The notes beneath the pieces are model-generated. The model saw nothing but the letters and a program-made list of their open reading frames with translations, was not told the DNA's origin and did no database searches. This document shows positions 55,761 to 64,000 of a DNA stretch of 64,000 bases, one piece after another. The stretch covers positions 23,383,501-23,447,500 of the forward strand of contig NC_088303.1 in assembly GCF_032854445.1 (NCBI RefSeq), read 5' to 3'. A program made the position numbers and the translations under genes. This DNA comes from Liolophura sinensis. Its lineage: Eukaryota > Mollusca > Polyplacophora > Chitonida > Chitonidae. How positions within the stretch are numbered: the stretch's first letter is position 1; each line of letters begins with the position of its first letter.

Positions 55761-55885
55761 CTGAAGATCATTGATGTTCACACTGACGGGACAAACAGAA
55801 AGTTGAGAGTGAGAGAGGAATATGTCACTATAGGACGGCTTGACAAGTACATCTCTCGTCAAAACCCATCATGGCATACTGAGGA

Positions 55886-55916
55886 TGAGAAGGAGGGGGA
55901 GGGGGAGGAGGAGGAG

Positions 55917-55948
<32 letters not shown>

Positions 55949-55975
55949 GGAGGAGGAGGAGGAGGAGGAGAGGCT
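55886..55975 (+). repeat. GAG/GGA microsatellite
   Basis: About 90 bp of GAG-type triplets gives poly-Glu, poly-Arg and, on the other strand, poly-Pro and poly-Ser frames with no coding support. A poly-G run follows at about 56059-56070. Confidence 0.95.
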
Positions 55976-56224
55976 TCGGCGAAGGGGGAGTTTACTTGCC
56001 AAACATGCTCCAGACGGAGCAATTGCCTGAGGCACGAGCAAAGGGAGGATCGGTGTGGGGGGGGGGGGGGGTGAATTTACTTGCAGCACGTGTGCCAGGC
56101 ACTTTTCTAGGCGGGACAACTGGCTGCGGCATGAGCGGACGTGCCACGCGGAGGAGAGAGGAGCGAGGTTGACGTGCCCGACCTGCGCCCGGACGTTTCC
56201 CCGACAGACACAATAACCACATAG

Positions 56225-57945
56225 CCCTCAGCACACCGCAGCTGAAATTTCTGGACATTCGAAATTACCTGGTTCCTAATTACAATTACGACCAGTGGGT
56301 GAAAGCCATCGACTGACGCGTTACCAAAGGCAAGTTTTCTTACAGCTACAAACTCCCTCGCCCGGCAGGAGGAAACGGCAAACCCCCAACCCTGCCACGC
56401 TTTCGATAACGATCTCTCCCACCAGCCGTGCACGGGTGCCGAGTACAAGATCCTGCAGGAGACGAAAAGGAAGCACGGCATGGGTACCGTAAAAGTCTTG
56501 CTGAGGTGGTACAAAAACCTGGACGTGATCCCCGTCATAGAGGCGGCGGAGAAGATAGTTGTGTTGTACCAAACCATGCACGTCGACGTCTTCAAAGACT
56601 GTATTAGCATACCAGGGCTCACCCTCCGCTACTTGTTTCACGATTTGCACTCCGTGTTCACGCTCATCGGTGAGAAAGACCGATCGTGGGCGGGCCGACG
56701 GAGAGGTCAGTGGATCTTCCAGTTCCACGGTTGCTATTACCACTATTATGGCTGTCACCTGAATCACCCACGCCGGGATGAGCTGCGCTACAACGACCGT
56801 CGAGGGTTGAAACCTCAAGACTTGCGCCGGGAAGTGGACAACAACGAAGTGTACGCCCAGTCCCAGGGGTACGAGCTAAAATCCATATGGGATTGCGAGT
56901 TTCTTCTCCTGTGGAAAACGAACCCGGCCTTGCACGCCTTCCTGCAGCAGTACGTCTTACCCCCGTCACAGCGACAGCCCAAGACACAGGGTCAGCTGGA
57001 GGGGGCTGTCGTACAAGGCCTGTTGTTTGGCTTCGTCAAATGCGACATCCTCGTGCCTGACCACCTGATATCAGACTTTACGGAATGTCCACGCATATTT
57101 AAAAACACCGATGTGAGCAGGGAGGACATAGGCCCCACCATGACGGAGTGAATGACATCATGCCCGGTTGCAGGCGAATGCTGATCGGAAGTATGTTCGG
57201 CACGGAAATTCTGCTGGCCACCCCGTTACTGCAATGGTACCTCGCTCACGGGTCGGTAGTGACCCGCGTCTACCAAGTGATGGAGTACACGCCCGAGCGA
57301 GCCTTCCAAACATTTGCGGACGCCCGTCACCCGAGCCCGGCGAGAGGGGAACGCCGACCCTTCCAAGGCTCTCATCGGGGAAACGATTAAGTTGTTGGGA
57401 AATTCCGGCTATGGCAAAACCGTGACAAACCAAGAACGGCATGTGGATGTGAAAATCAGTGACCCGACGAAGACGCACAAGTTAACGGTGCCGAAATGTC
57501 GACCAAATCGATGACGACACCTTCGATGTGGTGGGCAGCAAGAGGACCATTCCTTACAACCTACCATTGCAAATGGGATGAATGGTGTAAGTCTGACTGG
57601 CAGTACTGCGAGATGGACACGGACTCCGCCCACATGGCCTGGTGTGACCGAGACTGGGAATCATTGGTTAAACCTGTGACATACTATTGCTAAGGCGGGG
57701 AGTCGAACAATAAAGACAAGCTCTTCTGCACAGACGTTAGCGCTCGGGGGGTGGGGGGTGGAGAAGGACGTTTACTTCTCTGTGTTGCGCAACCACCAAA
57801 GCACCAGTGCTGTGAACCGAGGTATGCGTATGCGGTGAAATAGCATGCATTCGTAGACACACCACAAAGACGCTTTCACTTATTTTTACGAGAGGCGCAA
57901 AGTACTGTCGGACGGTGTGAGCAACACCTACCTGGATATTTGACC
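56225..57945 (+). pseudogene. Polinton family B DNA polymerase (protein-primed type), broken
   Basis: Shifting plus-strand frames give, in order, LKFLDIRNYLVPNYNYDQW, VKVLLRWYKNLDVIPVIEA and SIPGLTLRYLFHDL (exonuclease side). Next come FHGCYYHYYGCHLNHP and ELKSIWDCEF, then GFVKCDILVPDHL and FKNTDVSREDIGP, then RRMLIGSMFGTEILLATPLL. Motif B, KLLGNSGYGKTVTN, is at 57389-57430; motif C, EMDTDSAHMAW, is near 57610-57640; C-terminal pieces reach about 57945. The motif A block expected between the exonuclease side and the FHGCYYH segment is absent. Stops and frameshifts (about 56315, 57150, 57315, 57510, 57690) inactivate it. In an intact element this enzyme copies the linear transposon genome. Confidence 0.88.
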
Positions 57946-58103
57946 TGACGATCCCCAGCGGTTATATACCATGCCCTTCTAATGTGTTGCCGTGAAGGTC
58001 AATAAACCACTGTATGCGAGTGTCATTTTCTCTTTATTCATTTTTATTTTATAACATGTCGAACAGAGAAAAAAAAACAGAAAAAAAAATGGAAAGAACG
58101 TTA

Positions 58104-58478
58104 TTACAGCCCCCTGACTGGTGGAGTGATAAAAAACGGGGGCTGGACCCCAAACTGGTGATCCACCCAATCGAACAGCATTAAGTCGTTATTGTATGTC
58201 GCGCAGGATGTGTCCAACGTATGTGCAATATCGTCCATGGGACGACCTCGAGTCCGCTGGGTTAAGTAATACATGCAATATTGTCCACACACGGCCTTGT
58301 CCAGATTCTGCAGCCGCCGATCATTCCACGTCCAGTGGTGTGTCCTCCGGTTGAGACAAGCGATGATATCGTTGTGGAGGGGTAGGAGTCCGTACGAATC
58401 AAAGTACTCTTCCCGGAGATTGGGTGGGTCTGAGCACATGTCTATGATGACGGCTGCCCAATGCTGTCCGGGGCGGAG
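58104..58478 (-). pseudogene. Adenain-like cysteine protease of Polinton B, C-terminal piece
   Basis: On the minus strand RPGQHWAAVIIDM gives the catalytic His with its Trp, EEYFDSYGLLP the acidic residue, and LQNLDKAVCGQYCMYYL the oxyanion Gln and catalytic Cys. These are all in the order of adenovirus-type maturation proteases, which Polintons use to process virion proteins. The N-terminal part of the gene lies at 60064-59945; a retroelement separates the two. This piece ends with a normal stop at 58104. Confidence 0.88.
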
Positions 58479-58479
58479 T

Positions 58480-59945
58480 CACGTGTCTGTGTTGATATAA
58501 GCGTCATGTCCGACATTCGTATATCATTCGTAGCCCGTAAAGGGCGTTCCAAGTCGATAATCGCAAGATCCATCTCCAAAACAACGTTTAACACTAACTC
58601 CCAAAGACAAAGGTATGTAAGAAATTATACAAATAGGAAAAAAAGCCGGTAACACACAAGAGAGAAGCGGTCATCAGTTTTCAATGATGCCGGGCAGACA
58701 GTGGATATTCCAGGCTTGAATTCCATATCAATGTTTAAATTCGTAGTCCATGAATGAGTTCCAGGTCAAAAAACAATTCAACAAGGTATCTCAGTCGCGC
58801 TTTGATTGCAACTGCTCATAAAGGCATCATGCATATGTAATGAGCATGGCTGCCGTTACAGTCTATAGCCTCAGGCTAAGCGGTATTAGATACAATGCGA
58901 AAATGACGACCGGTACAGACCTTAACGGAACAGATTGTGATTCAAGGGTAACGGACGATTATGGCCTTTCCCGTTCATATGTAAGGATCTTATACTACAA
59001 GAGGCGACATCTATGATGTTACACATGACATGCTGTTCTGTATAAAAGCTGGTCTGTATAAAAGCTGCCACACACTCGGCAATCAGCGCCATCTATGTTG
59101 TTAAATACCATGTACGCGATAGATAGGTACATAAGAATAACAGCGCCATCTATGTGGTTGATCACAATGCAGGTCGCCAGAGATTCTGAAAGCTCTGTCC
59201 ATACCTGCCAACGAGAGTGTTATACTCATTGTAAAATTTGAGAATTTTAGAATGAAGGCGCTTGATGGAGTATCCTTGACAAACTAGTTTTTGAACTAAC
59301 AACTTGTGACCCAGATTAAAGTCATCACAATTTAAGTCAAATGAGGATAATTTACAATATCAAAATTGAAATTATCCCTTTTCTCGTAAAGGCGGCATAA
59401 AAGGGAACCTTGTTCGTCTTTGTACAGATATAGATGCAAATAAGATGTACCATCCGGACTATCTGTTGTCTCCTTTAAATTCAATGAAGGCGGATAGATT
59501 TCCTTCACCGCTTCAGCAATATGGGGGTTATTTAACGCCAGTAGATCATCAATATTCCACTTGGTAAATGAAAAGGATCGAGCTTTAAAGATATTACTCT
59601 TAAGTAATTTCTACATATAGTCGTATTCATATGAAAACAGGTATAGGTCTGCCAAAAGAGGCGCACAATTGGTACGCATTGGAATAGCTATGCACTTTTG
59701 GTAAACGGTATCCCCGAATTTCACATAGATGTTATTAATGAAAAATTCAAGTAATTCAATAAATAATGTAACATCCTTTGATTGGTAACCTTTATGAATA
59801 GTAGAACTAAATAAAGCCTTATTGCTTCTGACGTTAATGTAACGGTGACCTGTTTTAGTAAATACCGAGACAATTATTGACGATATTCTTTCAATAAGAT
59901 CTTTGTGAGGAATTGTAGTATAGAGAGTAGAGAAATCCCATGTGG
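58480..59945 (-). mobile_element. YIDD-type retroelement, copy 2, nested in Polinton B protease gene
   Basis: Minus-strand RT pieces match copy 1: the GFLYSLYYNSSQ (shifted) start near 59940, MRTNCAPLLADLYLFSYEYD near 59660, and NIDDLLALNNPHI near 59550, with Asn in place of the expected Tyr of YIDD. The 3' region continues past TATCTCAGTCGCGCTTTGAT (58787) and ends near 58480. The last 270 bp recur in the opposite orientation at 62690-62960. The copy is 5'-truncated. CACATG and CACGTG flank it and might be a worn target duplication. Confidence 0.82.
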
Positions 59946-60064
59946 ATGACGCAGGCCCAGGGTGTGATGGTCACTTGGTGAGGTGGTCTCGAGCGTGGAC
60001 ATCCCCAGTACGACGCGGGTAAACACGTCCGCCTGTAACGCACATCGCAATTGCACCGTGTCCA
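59945..60064 (-). pseudogene. Adenain-like protease of Polinton B, N-terminal piece
   Basis: Starts at ATG 60064, fifteen bases after the capsid stop, with MDTVQLRCALQADVFTRVVL. After a frameshift the PWACVIH segment leads to the retroelement junction. Continuing the logic across the insertion, VIH meets the RPGQHW segment at 58478, the expected neighbour in adenain-like proteases. Confidence 0.65.
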
Positions 60065-60078
60065 TGTTGTTTTGTTTT

Positions 60079-60657
60079 TCAACTGGCGAAGTCACAGAGC
60101 ACGTTTCGGCTTTTGTCTATTTCTATGATATTGTTGAATTTGGCGTAGCACACCACGTTAACGGTTTCCGGCAGTGGCCTCCAGGCGCAAATCGCCTTTC
60201 TGGACCACGTTCAGTTGGTGATCGTCGTGGAGGTTGGGGGTCAAGTCGAAACAAAACAGCGTCTTGCCTTTGGGGATCGTGGTGCAAGGATGGAGTTCCC
60301 CTCGTCGGGGGAAGACTTTTCTCGTGCTGGTAAAGAGGTTCATGTACGTTCTGACGAAATACCCGGCCTTGAAGTCGGGTGTAAGGGGCTTGGCAGGAAT
60401 TTGACGCCCGCCGACATGCAAGGCGACGAAGTTTGTGTGCAAGTGCTGGAAATGGAACGGGTTTTTAGCGTAGCTCACGTCAAAAGCCGTGTTGCTCACA
60501 CATCCCACCACTAAACGTGTTGGCAAGCTGCCAAGAAATAGGTTTTGTTCGTTGATGAGGATGTGGCATTTGGGCATGGAGAAATACTTGCTCAGCACGC
60601 GGCGGATAGCGTACTTGGCAGGGGCTTTGGCCAAAGCTTTCATTGGTCCGTTGGCGC
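60079..60657 (-). pseudogene. Polinton major capsid-like protein, C-terminal part
   Basis: On the minus strand KALAKAPAKYAIRRVLSKYF, LFLGSLPTRLVVGCVSNTAF, YAKNPFHFQHL, GYFVRTYMNLFTSTRKVF and TLFCFDLTPNLHDDHQLN match the conserved C-terminal half of the Polinton double-jelly-roll capsid family. A frameshift near 60165 leads into VNVVCYAKFNNIIEID and a stop at 60079. The N-terminal half is absent: the coding sequence meets the right inverted repeat directly. Confidence 0.8.
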
Positions 60658-60781
60658 GTCTCGCGCGTGTGACGTCACGCGCATGCACCTTGCTCTGAGC
60701 GCAGACTCAACGACATACCGCCACCTGCTCCTCCCCAACTGCTCCTCACCAATACGACATCGATTGCCCCTTCTATACTAC
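60658..60781 (-). repeat. Right terminal inverted repeat of Polinton B
   Basis: Reverse complement of 55102-55212, with a short extra GCATGCGCGTGAC-type insertion. Its outer end is CCCCTTCTATACTAC, next to SINE sequence. Confidence 0.9.
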
Positions 60782-60993
60782 GTCTGGTTGACCAGTATCG
60801 GTATAATGGCTCGGGATGGGCAGATTACTTGCCTTAGGTCCCAATGAAGCAGCTCAAGAAAAAGAGCGGTAATATTCCGTCCTGCAACAAGGAGGCACAC
60901 TACATACACTCTAAGGATTCCTAAGTCGGCATATGACTGAAAAATTGTTAAGTACGACGTTAAACCCAAATTACTCACTCACTCACTCACTGT
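60782..60993 (+). mobile_element. SINE family 2, 3' half, interrupted by Polinton B
   Basis: GTCTGGTTGACCAGTATCGG, TATAATGGCTCGGGATGGG, CCGTCCTGCAACAAGGAGGC, CATATGACTGAAAAATTGTT, AAGTACGACGTTAAACCC and CTCACTCACTCACTCAC continue the SINE whose 5' half ends at 55101. Confidence 0.88.
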
Positions 60994-60999
60994 AGATGT

Positions 61000-61855
61000 T
61001 GACGACGCAGTTATCCTTTCCCAGAAGAACAAAGTCCACCCAAAGCCATGTCAAGATGTACCGCAGCAAGTTCGAGTAAGGCGAGTCCAAAACATATGTC
61101 AGTAAGTTTGCGTAAGACGATGCCATGACGTACCGCAGTGAGCTCTCCCAAAATAAGGCCAAAATGTACCTGACTTTGTAAGTTCACGTAAGGCGACGCC
61201 AGGGTGTAAAGCACTCAGGCGATGCCAAGTTGTACTGCAGCAAGTTCGCGTAAGGGAAACCAAGATGTACCGCAGTAAAACTACGTAAGGCGACGCCATG
61301 ATGCACTGCTGTAAGTTCACGTATGGCGACATTAATTTGTGCCGCTGCATGTTGACGTATGGCGACATTAAGATGTGCCGCTGTATGTTCACGTATGGCC
61401 ACATTAAGATGTGCCGCTGTATCTTAACGTATGGCCACATTAAGATGTGCCGCTGTATGTTAACGTATGGCGACATTAAGATGTGCCGCTCTATGTTCAC
61501 GCATGGCGACATTAAGATGTGCCGCTGTATGTTCACATATGACCACATAAAGATTTGCCCCTGTATGTTCACATACGGCGACATTAAGTTGTGCCGCTGT
61601 ATGTTAACGTACGGCCACATTAAGGTGTGCCGCTGTATGTTCACGTATGGCAACATTAATTTGTGCCGCTGTAAGTTCACGTATGGCCACATTAAGATGT
61701 GCCGCTTTATGTTCACATATGGCCACATTAAGATGTGCCGCTGTATGTTCACGTATGGCGACATTAAGATGTGCCCCTGTATGTTCACGTATGGCAACAT
61801 TAATTTGTGCCCCTGTATGTTCACATATGGCCACATTAAGATGTGTTCTGTAACT
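61000..61855 (+). repeat. Minisatellite, 36-bp unit, about 16 good copies plus diverged ones
   Basis: From 61297 units read GTATGGCGACATTAAGATGT, GCCGCTGTATGTTCAC. The preceding 300 bp are diverged relatives with CGTACCGCAGCAAGTTCGCG-type words. Because the unit is 12 codons, long frames of both strands stay open (YGHIKMCRCMFT repeats on plus, MWPYVNIQRHIL repeats on minus); these have no gene support. Confidence 0.95.
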
Positions 61856-61889
61856 GGAGATTCGGACCAGCTGCACAGAGGTCCAGTTT

Positions 61890-62081
61890 TCAGTTAAAAA
61901 AAAAACAGCATTTTTTTCTGTTTTTTTTAGCAATACTAAATTGCGTATCTTTCTTGCGTAAGGATCTTTTGATATTAAGATTCAGGTACTTGCTTAAGGC
62001 ATACAAATCATTCTTATTTAACACATCAGAAATGTCCTGATCTGGCGCTTCCATAAACTCGTCGGGCTTAAACTCCGACAT
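61890..62081 (-). pseudogene. Gypsy gag N-terminus, truncated
   Basis: ATG at 62081 starts MSEFKPDEFMEAPDQDI, then LNKNDLYALSKYLNLNIK and RSLRKKDTQF. This matches the gag start of the element at 34607 in layout (PDEFM-type start, later KKD). It breaks off in A-rich sequence at the 36-bp array. Confidence 0.7.
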
Positions 62082-62179
62082 GATGAATAAAATCTGCGGG
62101 CAAAATGTACTACAAAGTCAAAGACTAGACAAATGACACAACTTACACAAAATCCTTTCAATTCCAATTCAAATTCGTT

Positions 62180-62196
62180 TCCCGGACAAGCCGCCA
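62180..62196 (-). promoter_or_regulatory. Primer-binding site for tRNA-Pro, second Gypsy element
   Basis: TGGCGGCTTGTCCGGGA on the minus strand differs by one base from the primer-binding site of the element at 34772-34789. Confidence 0.7.
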
Positions 62197-62689
62197 ATTT
62201 CTTACGACCCAAACTGTCTGTATTATGAAGACATGGCTTGTTCAAAATACACGACAGTTTAGCCGCACCAAAAAGTAACCAAAACCAGCAGATTTTTTTT
62301 TCAACAATTTATTAGGTTTAACAACAAAGGATAGCAATATTTATACAAATACTAAAGTACTTACATGTACAACGCTGTTAAGTTCAAACGGACGCATATA
62401 CTCCACAATGATGAAAACCACATAGGCATAAATGCATAAATAAGAGGGAAAATCCACAATATAACTGAGTGTATGACGAAATATACACAAAATTCCACAG
62501 ACAGGGTCCGTGTCCTAATACGCAATGTGTACACAAGAGCACAAATTAAATATACAAGTTCAAACTGAAACAAGTGCTCGCTGGAGATATGATATAACAA
62601 AGCCAGAGGCTATAAAGACACCAAAACTCAGTTTAAAAGGCATACTAACGTAACACACAGCGAAAGCATCCAAAACTCTCAATAATTCT

Positions 62690-62995
62690 CCTTTCTCCCC
62701 CTTTGACCTGCTTCATTCACGGACTACGAATTTGAACTTTTGCCTGGAATATTCATTGTCTGCCCGGCATCATTGAAAACTGATGACCGCTTCTCTCTTG
62801 TGTGTTACCGGCTTTATTTCCTATTTGTATAATTTCTTACATACCTTTGTCTTTGGGAGTTAGTGTTAAACGTTGTTTTGGAGATGGATCTTGCGATTAT
62901 CCACTTGGAACGCCCTTTATGGACTACGAATGGTATAGGAATGTCGGACTTGACGCTTATATTTATATAGACTGGTGGAATTTTCTAGAATAAGA
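62690..62995 (+). mobile_element. YIDD-type retroelement, 3'-end fragment
   Basis: CTGCCCGGCATCATTGAAAA, CTGATGACCGCTTCTCTCTT, GTGTGTTACCGGCTTT and TTTGGGAGTTAGTGTTAAAC match the reverse complement of 58490-58760 at high identity. The small frame 62802-62993 has WYRNVGLDAYIYIDWWN but no RT. Confidence 0.85.
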
Positions 62996-64000
62996 AAATT
63001 CTTGAACACTTGTTGTAAACAAACAGGCCCCGGACTGAGTGTATTCTGGAACATTCTAAGGCAGAGGTAGACCTACTACGTAGGTTTACGATTACATTGT
63101 ATGTTGCTTTTGTGTGTGTGTGTTTTGTTATCTAGGCCTCTCTGGAATACATTCATATATAATTGGTGGTTATTGTGTGACACAGCTATCACCGTCTTTG
63201 CCGTGTGAATGTACAATTGATGGTTATTGTGTGACATAGCTATCACCGTCCTTGCTGTGTGAATATATAATAGTTCAGCGATTAATACAATTGAGGGAGA
63301 CCAATGCATGGATTAGATCCCGCACTGAACGTTTCATTTCCGTCCCTGCAGACGTCATTTACAAACAACAGAAGCCTCGGTAATGGCGTTCTGATGGATG
63401 TTGGCATTGAGGTGTCAGTATCGACCGTATTTGGCTAATTACATGTAATAGATGTTATATAGCAGTCCATGAGGCTCCCAGATAGCTGAGACGCCTTTTG
63501 CTCTTTGCGAAGGAAAGAATAATTGTCACGAGAGTGTCCCGCACTTAGCGAAGAGCCGCAGAATAATTAAACGCGCATGCGACTTGATAATTATCACAAA
63601 TTTCTGTCCAGTGATATTAGGTGTCAATTTGTAAAATACGGTTGCTATTTCGGATGATGCCATCTATAATGAGGTATTCTAAAGGTAGAAAGCATCTGTG
63701 ATAATAAGGCATGACCAAAAATGAAACGGTCGATAAGAAATATCACAGTATGTGACTCCAAGGATATCCAGAAATCTATACATCAGAGGCCCAATGACAC
63801 GAACAATTCATAGTTTCAAACTATCCAGGCGGTTTTAACGGGATTGCCATTCTTAACATTCCGTCCTACGATTAGTTCATTTCGGCCTGTGATTAGTTCG
63901 TAGGTAGTCTTTACAACGTTCAGGACTGAAATAATAGCGACCTCAGCAGGAATTATAGCAAATTATAATTTGTCTTTAGGTTTGTTGCAATGTCATACAC
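62996..64000. other. Right-hand end, no gene recognised
   Basis: A 54-bp tandem pair lies at 63160-63268 (GGTTATTGTGTGACACAGCT, then ATCACCGTCTTTGCCGTGTG). A GTGTGTGTGT run is at 63112-63122. Nothing else was recognised. Confidence 0.45.

Larger units (their letters stand above)
55102..60781. mobile_element. Polinton/Maverick-derived element B, 5.7 kb deletion derivative
   Basis: The two ends are inverted copies: 25 perfect bases (GTAGTATAGAAGGGGCAATC plus GATGT) continue into about 85 more imperfect ones. Inside are a plus-strand DNA polymerase B, a minus-strand capsid-like protein and a minus-strand adenain-like protease, in convergent arrangement as in Polintons. No integrase, ATPase or minor capsid gene is visible, and the capsid gene begins directly at the right inverted repeat, so large internal parts are gone. 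The element splits a SINE. I could not find a clean 6-bp target duplication. A retroelement is nested in the protease gene. Confidence 0.88.
61890..62659 (-). mobile_element. 5' end of a second Ty3/Gypsy element (LTR, PBS, gag start)
   Basis: From right to left on the minus strand: a probable LTR (about 62659-62215, with CCTAATAAATTG as a possible polyadenylation site), a primer-binding site, a leader and the gag start. The other LTR and pol are absent. LTR limits are estimates because no second LTR is available. Confidence 0.65.

Noticed and set aside
55740-56172. Poly-Glu, poly-Arg, poly-Pro and poly-Ser frames
   Set aside because: All derive from the GAG microsatellite and poly-G run inside Polinton B.
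58104-58439. Host Ulp1/SENP-type protease
   Set aside because: Location inside Polinton B next to capsid and polymerase remnants and the compact adenain-like motif spacing favour the transposon protease.
61099-61897. Long open frames of 199 and 245 codons on both strands
   Set aside because: They exist only because the array unit is 36 bp; the frames translate to the same 12-residue repeat on each strand, with no start context or domain.

Overview
This is eukaryotic, AT-rich, intron-bearing animal DNA, almost certainly from a mollusc. Two tRNA-derived SINE families with tails typical of molluscan genomes are scattered on both strands. One ends in a GGCGTAAAACACC...(AAAT)n tail, the other in an ATGACTGAAAAATTGTTAAG...TTAAACCCCAAGC tail. 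Host genes are few and spliced; most long open frames lie in tandem repeats or decayed transposons. Three host genes can be supported. (1) A plus-strand four-exon fragment (1877-3895) encodes a MIB/HERC2 domain followed by a MIB repeat, as in Mind bomb-type E3 ubiquitin ligases, closest to MIB2. (2) A minus-strand, phase-consistent gene (exons 12843-12769, 7683-7465, 6519-6203) encodes a secreted, probably GPI-anchored Ly6/uPAR three-finger protein with exactly ten framework cysteines. (3) A minus-strand two-exon class A GPCR (48551-48302 and 47678-46825, 367 residues) has its stop codon inside a 21-bp minisatellite. The most striking content is mobile DNA related to Polintons/Mavericks, the virus-like DNA transposons. 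Element A (7797-11964) has about 95-bp terminal inverted repeats and a perfect 6-bp target duplication (tatttg); it sits in intron 1 of the Ly6 gene. Element B (55102-60781) has 110-125-bp inverted repeats and splits a SINE into two halves. It keeps a broken protein-primed-type DNA polymerase B, an adenain-like cysteine protease and the C-terminal part of a capsid-like protein. A reverse-transcriptase retroelement is nested inside its protease gene. Both elements are far shorter than complete Polintons, I see no integrase in either, and their gene sets do not overlap. Other mobile elements are: a minus-strand Ty3/Gypsy element with LTRs (31682-34974), whose integrase follows the protease directly as in Gmr1-like elements and which has no reverse transcriptase; the 5' end of a second Gypsy element (61890-62659), both with primer-binding sites matching tRNA-Pro; several copies of a YIDD-type retroelement resembling Penelope-like elements (1-1600, 40000-40600, 58480-59945, 62690-62995 and shorter pieces); LINE relics; and a palindromic MITE-like family. 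Minisatellites with units of about 19, 21, 36, 43, 53, 54 and 67 bp account for many of the open frames. Layout: 0-1.6 kb retroelement; 1.9-3.9 kb MIB2-like exons; 6.2-12.8 kb Ly6 gene holding Polinton A; 12.9-31 kb repeats, duplicated segments and a 53-bp minisatellite; 31-35 kb Gypsy element; 35-46 kb repeats and minisatellites; 46.8-48.6 kb GPCR; 49-55 kb SINEs and sequence with nothing recognised; 55.1-60.8 kb Polinton B; 61-64 kb 36-bp array, Gypsy 5' end and retroelement 3' end.
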